From positions 1 through 6,490 of the forward strand of contig CANETG010000154.1 of NCBI GenBank assembly GCA_947440875.1: a stretch of 6,490 nt of DNA. Reading direction: 5' to 3'. Below are positions 1 through 6,027 of this stretch, piece after piece. The notes under the pieces were generated by a model, which saw only the letters and a list, made by a program, of their open reading frames with translations, was not told the DNA's origin and did no database searches. A program made the position numbers and the translations under genes. Numbering within the stretch: the stretch's first letter is position 1; each line of letters opens with the position of its first letter. This DNA comes from Bacteriovoracaceae bacterium. GTDB lineage: Bacteria > Bdellovibrionota > Bacteriovoracia > Bacteriovoracales > Bacteriovoracaceae.

Positions 1-1
1 C

Positions 2-121
2 CGCCGCACTCAGGCAAGCCAAACTTCGGCTGATCAAATGGCTAATGCGATCAGAGCGGCGGTTCCGAATGCAGTCATTCGCACCACACCCGATCGCTTG
101 AGCGCTCTAACTCCCCGCTGA
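2..121 (+). CDS. C-terminal end of an unidentified protein (partial, runs off left edge)
   Basis: One + frame stays open from the left edge to a TGA at 119-121 and gives 39 residues that end in SALTPR. The segment is hydrophilic and rich in Ala, Thr and Arg (it contains ADQMANAIRAAVPNAV), and resembles a short amphipathic helix followed by a strand and a tail. I do not recognise the family. The other + frames close earlier (tga at 31-33 and at 106-108), and no minus frame runs convincingly through. The stop falls 93 bases before the -35 box of the next promoter, which suits a gene end. With so little sequence, the claim rests on frame openness and protein-like composition only. Confidence 0.45.
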   Translation, partial: RRTQASQTSADQMANAIRAAVPNAVIRTTPDRLSALTPR

Positions 122-213
122 TTTTGCAAAAGGTTCCAGCATACCTGTGGCTGTCGCCTGCGGCATAAAAATGAAATCAACTTGCGCTATTCGACACGCC
201 GAGTCTCATGCGT

Positions 214-242
214 TTGAACTCCCGCCCCAATTCTCCTAGAAT
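214..242 (+). promoter_or_regulatory. Near-consensus sigma70-type promoter of the lipoprotein gene; probable leaderless transcript
   Basis: TTGAAC (214-219), a 17-base spacer and TAGAAT (237-242) match the sigma70 consensus at five of six positions in each box with ideal spacing. Only six bases (243-248) separate the -10 box from the ATG at 249, so transcription should start at or within a base or two of the start codon. No Shine-Dalgarno sequence lies before that ATG, which fits a leaderless mRNA. The start site itself is inferred. Confidence 0.7.
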
Positions 243-248
243 TAACCC

Positions 249-1652
249 ATGAAAATCATACTTCTTTCCCTCATCCTGACCCTCGTGTCGTGTGCGACCC
301 ATAAAAAAGCCGCCATCAAGCTCACCGAAGAAGGCCTTCACGAAGCGGCCCTCGAACAATGGGTCCTGGCCTATCAAAACGATTCGAAAGATCCTGAGGT
401 TCAGCTGGGTCTGCGAATATCTCAAGAAAAAGTTTCTAACGAGCGCCTGATCCGCATTCGCGATCTCAGACTCGCTAAAGATGATGAGCAAGCAATCAAT
501 GAACTCCAATCCCTCATGGGTCTTCAGAATAAACACGGCATTCAAATGGATTTCAACTCGTCTACTTTTCAGGGTAAAGAGACCTTCATTCTGTGGAAGC
601 ATCACAAGTCTCAGGTCATCAATCTCACTTCGCAGATGAAGCCACTTGCCGCTGAACAGCGCTACAGAAAATACGCCAATGTTTTTCAATCCCTCCCCGA
701 GTATCCGACTCTCAAAACGACGATCGATCAGACTGGGATCAATCAGTGCAAGACTCTGCGCAAGGGTCTTAAGGGTAAACCGTTCTACCGAAGTTATGTG
801 ACTCAATACTGTAAATTCTTCGATCCGAATCGCGAGACAAAACCTTTCAAAGAAACAATCAGCTCAGCTCTGTTCGCGACTCCTAAAGTGTCTGTAAAAA
901 TCGAAGGCTCCGACGATGACATGAGCTCAAAGATGAACAAAGCGATGAGTGAGAGTTTCGAAGCGTCCGCCTGGTATCATCCGGAAGCAAAGAAAACGAC
1001 GAATATCGAAATAAGTGGTCGCTACAAATCAGACAAGACTTCACGAGACGTCGCTCAGTCTCATAGTTACACAGTCGAAATTCCCTACACCGCGTACGAG
1101 TCCGTCATAAAGACCAAAGAAGTTCCATACGAAAGTAGTGAGTATCAGTGCTTCAGCGGGAAATGCGAAACCGTACCTGTTACAAAATATAGAACAGAAA
1201 CCTATTTTGAGAATGAACCTGTCACGCGCTACCGGACAGAAACTCGCGTTCACAAATTCACGGCCAAGAAGAACTCAATCGACTTTGAGATAGTCCTTAA
1301 CGGAAAATTGGCCTTTGAGAAATTGAAGCACTCGTTTTCTTTCGTGAAAGAAGAAAGCGAGAGTAAAATTCTTCACGATGAAAATCTTCCGCAAATTGGG
1401 CTTCAACCCCAAACGGAAGATGTCACCAAACCTATCGCGCGATTTGAGTACTATAGTCTCCTTGCGGGCGGAGATCTTCGCCTAGATCTTGATGCTTTGT
1501 GGGTTAAGCAGTTCTGCTCAACTCCCACAGAAGAAAACGTGATTAAATGTCGACGAGCGCCGTCGTATCCCGAGACTTTTGTGGATACGTGGTTTTTAAA
1601 TAACTACGGCGTGAGTTCAAAAGATGCTGAATCATTAATCGGAAGGTACTAA
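249..1652 (+). CDS. Uncharacterised outer-envelope lipoprotein with tandem PVTxYRTET repeats
   Basis: The protein (467 aa) begins with a lipoprotein signal: K2, a hydrophobic core (residues 3-13) and the lipobox LVSC, so lipidation is predicted on Cys15. Residue 16 is Ala, not Asp, which by the E. coli rule favours transfer to the outer membrane. Residues about 17-90 are helical and recall TPR-type repeats (EEGLHEAALEQWVLAY), too weak to assign. The middle (about 215-350) is strand-rich and polar, with a close Cys pair (301 and 306) that could form a disulfide loop, followed by two near-identical nonapeptides at 310-318 and 324-332. The start is fixed by the signal peptide and by the promoter immediately upstream. 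The next gene begins one base after the stop, so the two are very likely co-translated partners. I do not recognise the family, and the function is unknown. Confidence 0.9.
   Translation: MKIILLSLILTLVSCATHKKAAIKLTEEGLHEAALEQWVLAYQNDSKDPEVQLGLRISQEKVSNERLIRIRDLRLAKDDEQAINELQSLMGLQNKHGIQMDFNSSTFQGKETFILWKHHKSQVINLTSQMKPLAAEQRYRKYANVFQSLPEYPTLKTTIDQTGINQCKTLRKGLKGKPFYRSYVTQYCKFFDPNRETKPFKETISSALFATPKVSVKIEGSDDDMSSKMNKAMSESFEASAWYHPEAKKTTNIEISGRYKSDKTSRDVAQSHSYTVEIPYTAYESVIKTKEVPYESSEYQCFSGKCETVPVTKYRTETYFENEPVTRYRTETRVHKFTAKKNSIDFEIVLNGKLAFEKLKHSFSFVKEESESKILHDENLPQIGLQPQTEDVTKPIARFEYYSLLAGGDLRLDLDALWVKQFCSTPTEENVIKCRRAPSYPETFVDTWFLNNYGVSSKDAESLIGRY
1176..1244 (+). repeat. Intragenic protein repeat, PVT(K/R)YRTET twice with a 14-residue period
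   Basis: Codons 310-318 (1176-1202) and 324-332 (1218-1244) of the lipoprotein encode PVTKYRTET and PVTRYRTET. At DNA level the copies differ at about 8 of 27 bases. Apart from the conservative Lys to Arg codon, every difference is synonymous (Val gtt/gtc, Thr aca/acg, Tyr tat/tac, Arg aga/cgg, Thr acc/act). The alternating polar/hydrophobic pattern suits a pair of beta strands. Confidence 0.75.
1641..1646 (+). promoter_or_regulatory. Ribosome binding site of the second envelope gene
   Basis: GGAAGG lies seven bases before the ATG at 1654, inside the last codons of the lipoprotein gene. Together with the one-base gap between stop and start, it indicates translational coupling. This contrasts with the first gene of the pair, which has no such site. 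Confidence 0.65.
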
Positions 1653-1653
1653 T

Positions 1654-3114
1654 ATGCGTTTGTTCATTCTTTTAGCTTTTATCTGCACGACATCTTTTGC
1701 GAACTCAGTGGATATCTTTTCACACATCGCAAAACTTCCGAAGGCGACACAGGCGAAAATTAAACGAGGGACAATCGAAATCCCTGTCGACCTAAACTCG
1801 AGACCTGAAGTCAAAGACTACGATGTGATCGTACTTGAGGAAGGCGTCTACTCGACTCTCGGAAATTTCACGGCAAAATATGTCCGCGTGATCGGTAAAG
1901 GTCAGGGAAAAACAATCATCAACTCAATCAAAAACTCCTCACCCATCACTGTGAACTCAACTGAATTCTGGGACGTGACGATCGCCGATGCGCAGTTCAA
2001 GATCACAGACGTGAGTGGATTATGGGCCTTGAACGTTGAGTTTGTTGGAGCAACACTGGTGAGACCGGCTGCTTTGGATAAGTCTCCTGCCTTTGCGATT
2101 CGTTCACTATTTTCAAATTTTACGAATTCAGATCTCCGTACCGACGACAAAAGTCTCTACACTATTTTAAAAATAGAAAACCAGACCGCGTCTAGCCTAC
2201 TCGCTTTTGAGGACGAACTTGACCGCGATGATTCACTTCACTTAAAAGATCGCTTGGCACAAAAAGGTCTCGTCGCCCGTGGTGCGAATTACTTATATCA
2301 GATGAAAAATTTGAAACCGAAATACGATCAAGAAAAATACACTCAGCTCACCAAACAGGCCAAGGCGGCGAAGGCCAAAGGGCATCTGTATGTTTCGATG
2401 ATTTCCTGGGCCGAAGCCGATCGCCTGTCTGGTCACTCCCGTTTTGATGAAGTCTTAAAAGAAATTAGTCCGCTCAATCAAAGCTTGGGCCAGGAATGTG
2501 GTTGCACGGTTGAGGGTCAGGGTCTCGCAGCGACGACTAAAAAAGATCTTGAGGAGAGCTTGTATACAAAGCTTCCTATCACGGGGCTTCCGGGTAATTG
2601 TAAAATACAAACTTTCCATGTGAACATCACCCCTGGAAAAAAAATGGAAGCTCTCATTTCAGCAGCACGACTTCAATCACAGCTTGATCAATCGGCAGTT
2701 TTTCAGGCCCGTGAGAATGCGTTTCAGGAAAGTATGATTGCTCACTCGGAAAATCCAGGGACTGCTTACGAGGCTGAGTTTGAAGTGGGAGCGCCTGCCT
2801 TGACTGCTTCAAAAAATCACACGGTCGTTGCTGATGTGGAGATGCCGGGACTCAAGAAAACTTTTGCCAAAGAGAACGGCAATCTTATCGATCCCATCAC
2901 CAAAGCTATTTCGAATAAATTTGCCTTAGCGATAAAGACAGCCAAGGCAAAGATCGCTTCTTCCGATTTAGTAGCAAAGGTGGATGGTCTTATCGTCTCG
3001 GCTTTATATGGTTCAGATCCGGCAAGACAAAATGAATATGAGAGTCTTCATGAGCAGCAGTTTGGAAGAAAGATGTCTTCGTCCGGTGCGATGAGCTCGG
3101 TATTCGCTTACTGA
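1654..3114 (+). CDS. Exported protein with beta-helix-like N-terminal region, unknown function
   Basis: The protein (486 aa) starts with a Sec signal peptide (R2, hydrophobic core 3-10, probable cleavage after SFA at residue 16), so it should be periplasmic or surface-exposed. Residues about 55-160 carry the rhythm of a pectin-lyase-like right-handed beta helix: DVIVLEEGVYS, then YVRVIGKGQGKTIINS, then short strand-turn units. That pattern is familiar from the start of many parallel beta-helix proteins, but no catalytic motif is visible. Residues about 190-275 are helical and Lys/Ala rich. A Cys-Gly-Cys (282-284) and Cys316 may form disulfides. The C-terminal third is Ala/Lys rich and ends FAY. 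It is coupled to the upstream lipoprotein gene and probably acts with it at the envelope. I cannot name the family. Confidence 0.88.
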   Translation: MRLFILLAFICTTSFANSVDIFSHIAKLPKATQAKIKRGTIEIPVDLNSRPEVKDYDVIVLEEGVYSTLGNFTAKYVRVIGKGQGKTIINSIKNSSPITVNSTEFWDVTIADAQFKITDVSGLWALNVEFVGATLVRPAALDKSPAFAIRSLFSNFTNSDLRTDDKSLYTILKIENQTASSLLAFEDELDRDDSLHLKDRLAQKGLVARGANYLYQMKNLKPKYDQEKYTQLTKQAKAAKAKGHLYVSMISWAEADRLSGHSRFDEVLKEISPLNQSLGQECGCTVEGQGLAATTKKDLEESLYTKLPITGLPGNCKIQTFHVNITPGKKMEALISAARLQSQLDQSAVFQARENAFQESMIAHSENPGTAYEAEFEVGAPALTASKNHTVVADVEMPGLKKTFAKENGNLIDPITKAISNKFALAIKTAKAKIASSDLVAKVDGLIVSALYGSDPARQNEYESLHEQQFGRKMSSSGAMSSVFAY

Positions 3115-3121
3115 TCTTTGT

Positions 3122-3203
3122 CTTTCAAAATGGAGTAACATATTCATCTTGATCTTTGTGCAGAAATGAACACTCAGATTTTCTCGGCCGCCATTTTGCA
3201 AAG
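3122..3203 (+). repeat. Imperfect inverted repeat in the intergenic region
   Basis: The arms are CTTTCAAAATGG (3122-3133) and CCATTTTGCAAAG (3191-3203). They pair over 12 bp with one bulged base across a 57-base loop. No T-run follows, so it is not a classic terminator. It lies between the envelope operon and the hydrolase gene and could be a protein-binding site, a long-loop hairpin or chance. Confidence 0.25.
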
Positions 3204-3241
3204 AGAGTCTCTGCGTTTTCATTAATGCAGATCATAATCTC

Positions 3242-3246
3242 GGAGG
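3242..3246 (+). promoter_or_regulatory. Ribosome binding site of the alpha/beta hydrolase
   Basis: GGAGG lies four bases before the ATG at 3251. The spacing is slightly short, but the match is strong and fixes the start. I see no convincing promoter pair: TTGCAA (3196-3201) with CATTAA (3220-3225) is a weak possibility with an 18-base spacer. Confidence 0.65.
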
Positions 3247-3250
3247 ATTT

Positions 3251-4132
3251 ATGGCATACGTTCCAGTCGGATTTGAGAACAAATACCCCTTAGAACTTCA
3301 CTTCACAGACCGCGGCGCGGGAGAACCTCTGATCCTGATTCACGGCTACCCGTTTTCCGGTGCGGCCTGGGAATGTCAGGAGCGCGAACTCATCGCTGCT
3401 GGCTACCGCGTGATCACCTACGATCGCCGAGGCTTCGGAGAATCGAGTAAACCGTCTGTCGGCTACGACTACGACACCCTCGCCTCTGATTTGGGTAAGA
3501 TCATTCAGAAACTCGAACTGAAAAATGTGACTCTGATCGGTCACTCGATGGGAACTGGCGAAATCGCCCGTTACATTTCCCTCTACGGAACCGCGAACAT
3601 CAACCGCGCTGTCATGGTGTCACCGATACTTCCCTTCCTTCTCAAAACGGAAGACAATCAAACCGGAGTCGATCAAGATGTCTTCGATAGTTTTAAAGAA
3701 GCGATCCTGAAAGACCGGTTCGCTTTCATGACGACGTTTCTGAAAAGCTTTTACCATAACGGCATGCTCACACACGGCTGGGTGAGTGAAGAGAAACTCC
3801 GCGCTGACTTTAACCTTGGAGTGAGCTCCGGTGCCGCTGCATTTCTTAAGTGCGTTGATGCCTGGGTCGAAGATTTCCGAGCCGACGTGGTGAAAATCGA
3901 CGTTCCCCTCCTCATCATTCAAGGCGACGCGGATAAGATTCTTCCGATCGAGTCGACAGGCCGAGTGCTCGCAAAAATCGTCGGGACACTCATCGAAATT
4001 CCCGGAGGCTCGCACGGAATTCCGTGGACCCACGCTGGTGAAGTGAATCGCGCAATCATTGAGTTTCTAGGACCTGCTGCGGTATCAAAACGGATGACTT
4101 CGAATGTGGAATATCGCCCCGACCTCAACTGA
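3251..4132 (+). CDS. Alpha/beta hydrolase, cofactor-free haloperoxidase/arylesterase type
   Basis: The protein (293 aa) is cytoplasmic, with no signal peptide. The oxyanion motif HGYP is at 31-34, YDRRGFGESS at 57-66, the nucleophile elbow GHSMG at 97-101 (Ser99), the acid in GDADKILP (Asp228) and the base in GGSHG (His255). The order and spacing match the cofactor-independent non-heme chloroperoxidase group, whose members are mostly esterases, perhydrolases or lactonases in practice. A helical cap region lies at about 130-205. Length is slightly above the usual 270-280 because of a polar C-terminal tail (about 275-293). The natural substrate cannot be read from sequence. The gene has its own SD, is separated by 136 bases from the envelope pair, and its last 8 bp overlap the end of the convergent N-acetyltransferase gene. 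Confidence 0.93.
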   Translation: MAYVPVGFENKYPLELHFTDRGAGEPLILIHGYPFSGAAWECQERELIAAGYRVITYDRRGFGESSKPSVGYDYDTLASDLGKIIQKLELKNVTLIGHSMGTGEIARYISLYGTANINRAVMVSPILPFLLKTEDNQTGVDQDVFDSFKEAILKDRFAFMTTFLKSFYHNGMLTHGWVSEEKLRADFNLGVSSGAAAFLKCVDAWVEDFRADVVKIDVPLLIIQGDADKILPIESTGRVLAKIVGTLIEIPGGSHGIPWTHAGEVNRAIIEFLGPAAVSKRMTSNVEYRPDLN

Positions 4133-4952
4133 TTGAGCGTAAAAAAGGCAATCCCTTTATTCCCTTGCAATCTGCTTCCGATAATTGCAGTGCGAACTCG
4201 CTTCTTAAAACCTCAATAAGTTCGTCAAAGCTGCCGAGTTTTTTTTTCACTGCCTCAGCGTTTTTTGGGCGAACGGTAAAGTCAAAGTTTTCTAAACTCA
4301 GTCTATCCCCATTTTCACGCGCGCGTGCTGCGACCAAGCGATCTTTGAAATGGGACTGTGGATGCGTGCTGGTGTACCAGTTGGCGATCTCGCGATCGAT
4401 CAGAGGCATCTCCTCCAAAGTAAACTCGCAGGCATCTTTCCAAATACCATCGTAGCGCACCTGATGGTAGTAGAGTCCAGACTCTCGAACGATCCGTCTC
4501 ATATCATGGGGCGTTTGTTGCTCGAGATCTTCAATGAGTCTCAAAGCTCCGGTCAAAGAAGCTGATCCCATGCCGACGTCAGTGAGAAAAGATTCTTCGC
4601 CAATTTCGACCCGTAAGAAAACGTGAGTTCTCGGTCCCACCTGCGAGCGCTCGGTGAACCTGAGACGAACTCGTCCGCTCACCGGCCGAACATGAAAACC
4701 CAAAGTCTCGAGCACAGAAAGAAGTAAGCCGTTTTGTTCAAAACAATATCCGCCACGATCATTAGTCACGAGTTTCTCAAAAATTGCTTCTGGAGAAAGC
4801 TGGATGGGAATCCCCAAGACCGCATCGATATTTTCAAACGGGATTGCCTTGGCATGGGCTTCCGTAATCCGGTTTAAAAGATCAAATGTCGGCGTGAGGT
4901 CCCCGGAGAATTTGATCCTGCGGAGATAAGAGTTGAGATTAATGTTCATCAT
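4125..4952 (-). CDS. nat: Arylamine N-acetyltransferase (NAT family)
   Basis: The protein (275 aa, typical NAT length) carries the diagnostic PFENID (38-43), RGGYCFEQN (66-74) with catalytic Cys70, THVFLRV with His110, and DVGMG with Asp125. This is a complete Cys-His-Asp triad, with RPVSGRVR between. Family members transfer an acetyl group from acetyl-CoA to arylamines, hydrazines or related small amines in the cytoplasm, by a ping-pong mechanism. Two ATG codons stand in tandem (4952 and 4949), and an in-frame TGA directly before the first excludes a longer start. No well-placed SD exists: AAGGAAGG is about 15 bases away and only a weak AGG is closer. A promoter-like pair just upstream suggests a leaderless message. 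The 3' end overlaps the hydrolase gene by 8 bp, tail to tail. The in vivo substrate is unknown. Confidence 0.94.
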   Translation of the reverse strand: MMNINLNSYLRRIKFSGDLTPTFDLLNRITEAHAKAIPFENIDAVLGIPIQLSPEAIFEKLVTNDRGGYCFEQNGLLLSVLETLGFHVRPVSGRVRLRFTERSQVGPRTHVFLRVEIGEESFLTDVGMGSASLTGALRLIEDLEQQTPHDMRRIVRESGLYYHQVRYDGIWKDACEFTLEEMPLIDREIANWYTSTHPQSHFKDRLVAARARENGDRLSLENFDFTVRPKNAEAVKKKLGSFDELIEVLRSEFALQLSEADCKGIKGLPFLRSIS

Positions 4953-4955
4953 TCA

Positions 4956-4984
4956 AGCCTAATCACGCCTTCCTTGGTGGTCAA
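4956..4984 (-). promoter_or_regulatory. Candidate promoter of the N-acetyltransferase gene, placed for leaderless transcription
   Basis: Read on the minus strand, TTGACC (4984-4979), a 17-base spacer and TAGGCT (4961-4956) form a plausible sigma70 pair, with a good -35 and a weak -10 that keeps T1, A2 and T6. The second ATG (4949) lies six bases past the -10, exactly the geometry of the lipoprotein promoter at 214-242. The -35 overlaps the edge of the metG scrap. Confidence 0.4.
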
Positions 4985-5049
4985 GATTGTCAGTACGTAA
5001 AACGAACTATTAAGACTCATCCTTACGACCCTTGAATGAGACGCAGTCA
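4981..5049 (-). pseudogene. Scrap of a methionyl-tRNA synthetase gene (C-terminal domain), frameshifted
   Basis: Positions 4993-5049 align by eye with 6394-6449 in the real metG at about 41 of 57 bases, with a one-base indel near 5015. A second indel restores alignment near 4985-4990. In two frames the translation keeps GRKD and then SSFYVL, where metG has GRKDGLYSSFYVLKNL. The order and orientation match metG, but frameshifts and stops break it. After the shift, the frame that keeps SSFYVL can be read from an ATG at 5020 for 23 codons. It stops at a TGA (4951-4949) that overlaps the first ATG of the N-acetyltransferase as ATGA. That mini-frame has no convincing SD and is more likely decay than a leader peptide. 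Homology was judged by hand; it is short, but the base and residue matches agree. Confidence 0.6.
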
Positions 5050-5065
5050 CTTTTTAGTCGGTCTT

Positions 5066-5473
5066 TTAAATTGTATTCCCGATGATTGGCTGGGCAAGCA
5101 ATCGTTGAATTTCTTCGACGTAGCTTTTATTGACATGCGGTTCGACAATAGAAAGAAAGTGCGACGTCGCTGAGGCCCGAAGCAGTATTTCTGGTTCGCC
5201 TTCACCATTGGCAAAAGCATGGTAGCTCGAACGCAGATTCATCTGAATCCAGCGGGCCTTCAGTTCAACGTATTGAACGGCAGTGAAGTAGTCGAGATCA
5301 TCTTCGTCATTGATGATCTTATAACTTTCCATGTACTTATTGATCTCGTGTTGGAGATACTGCACGGTTTTCACGATGAAATCTTTCATCTTACCGTCGT
5401 CAGCCATTGTGGTCACAACTTTGGTAAGATTTGAATTGGCGTCAATTTGTTCTAAGGTCTCTTTTAAATTCAT
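5066..5473 (-). CDS. Small helical orphan protein of unknown function
   Basis: The predicted protein (135 aa) is soluble, has no signal peptide, no membrane segment and no cysteine, and looks almost wholly alpha-helical. Candidate helices are about 3-20, 26-52, 62-88 and 95-128, the second including KDFIVKTVQYLQHEINKYM. An acidic stretch, NDEDDLDYF, is at 55-63. I recognise no family or catalytic motif. GAGGA (5482-5478) four bases before the ATG supports the start. It stands alone between two decayed metG pieces (4981-5049 and 5752-6027), with its own candidate promoter at 5566-5593. It could be a small regulatory or partner protein, a minor mobile-element passenger, or a lineage-specific gene. 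Coding is supported by the SD, a length clearly longer than the nearby noise, and a protein-like composition. Confidence 0.75.
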   Translation of the reverse strand: MNLKETLEQIDANSNLTKVVTTMADDGKMKDFIVKTVQYLQHEINKYMESYKIINDEDDLDYFTAVQYVELKARWIQMNLRSSYHAFANGEGEPEILLRASATSHFLSIVEPHVNKSYVEEIQRLLAQPIIGNTI

Positions 5474-5477
5474 TTTT

Positions 5478-5482
5478 TCCTC
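5478..5482 (-). promoter_or_regulatory. Ribosome binding site of the small helical orphan gene
   Basis: On the minus strand GAGGA precedes the ATG at 5473 by four A residues. It is a good site and the main evidence for this start. Confidence 0.6.
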
Positions 5483-5565
5483 AAATGTTAGAAACCACGG
5501 GCGGTCAATTCCCTCCGTGATTTGATAAAGACGGTAAAAGCGATCTGTTCTTGGTTAGCAAAAAA

Positions 5566-5593
5566 AGTATAGCCCAGATTAGACCTACGTCCA
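5566..5593 (-). promoter_or_regulatory. Candidate promoter of the small helical orphan gene
   Basis: On the minus strand TGGACG (5593-5588), a 16-base spacer and TATACT (5571-5566) give a strong -10 and a fair -35. Transcription would start near 5559 and leave a leader of about 85 bases before the ATG at 5473. The leader begins close to a run of seven T residues. A second TTGACC closer to the gene has no -10 at a usable distance. Confidence 0.45.
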
Positions 5594-5751
5594 TCCATAC
5601 CTAATCCTAAAGTCTTCCAACCAAAAAATAACTAAAGGTCATCCTCATTAATCATCTTTTTTTGATTATTTTGAAACAAACTTGCTTGGAGTGTGAGGAT
5701 TCTCTTAATAAAGGAGAAATGCATCTTTCAAATCTGTTTCTAGCTGTTTGA
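5594..5751. other. AT-rich non-coding stretch
   Basis: The 735 bases between the orphan gene and metG hold the orphan's leader and promoter, this stretch and the metG pseudogene. Here I see only A/T runs and a small inverted repeat, AATCA with TGATT (about 5649-5666), around a T-rich loop. No gene or clear terminator is supported. Confidence 0.4.
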
Positions 5752-6027
5752 GTTTGACCCAAGCTATGGTCGCTACCATTTTCCAAACGGCCGATGTCTT
5801 TGGTGTTATAAAATCCGTCGGTAAAATTCGCACTTTTTCTTAACGGCAAATTCAAACTCTTCCACATCCGCTCCACCGTAATGAGCATGAGCAGAGGAGA
5901 TTAAATTGATTACCTATTAATTCTAATGTCGAAATGAAATAACGAACTTGATCCGGGTCGTAACACATTTCATTGGCAAGCTGATCAGCGCTAAATGTCT
6001 AGAAAAGGTTCCTACATATCTGGAAAA
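5752..6027 (-). pseudogene. Degenerate, internally deleted second copy of methionyl-tRNA synthetase
   Basis: Reading the minus strand from 6027 down, three pieces follow metG order. First, about 6027-6004 gives FSRYVGTF, a weak echo of the KMSKS loop. Second, 5998-5895 gives TFSADQL, then NEMCYDPDQVRYFISTLE, then NQFN, which resembles the segment that follows KMSKS in MetRS. Third, about 5894-5752 gives TVERMWKSLNLP and then DIGRLENGSDHSLGQ, matching TMERVRESLNLP and DELGTGLSSGHGVNQ of the intact gene. The block 5845-5879 is identical to 6318-6352 at 29 of 35 bases. Frameshifts separate the pieces, a stop lies in frame before TFSADQL, and most of the anticodon-binding domain between pieces two and three is missing. 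The C-terminal piece is the firm one; the KMSKS echo is tentative. Confidence 0.62.

Noticed and set aside
122..131. Perfect palindrome TTTTGCAAAA after the first gene end
   Set aside because: It is short and AT-rich with no second copy in an operator-like arrangement; a related string at 3193-3202 is a chance-level match.
177..806. Long minus-strand frame (209 codons) opposite the lipoprotein gene
   Set aside because: It lies antisense to a gene with a firm start, signal peptide and promoter, has no family signal of its own, and is explained by codon bias of the sense gene.
3112..3159. Direct repeat TGATCTTTGT at 3112-3121 and 3150-3159
   Set aside because: It is ten bases long, appears only twice, and overlaps the stop codon of the upstream gene, so it is probably coincidence.
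3620..4033. Minus-strand frame of 137 codons inside the hydrolase gene
   Set aside because: It is a shadow of the alpha/beta hydrolase, whose catalytic motifs prove the sense frame.
5652..5888. Minus-strand frame of 78 codons as a separate small gene
   Set aside because: Its first third is the C-terminal helix of MetRS (ERMWKSLNLP), and the rest has no protein-like pattern, so it is part of the pseudogene.
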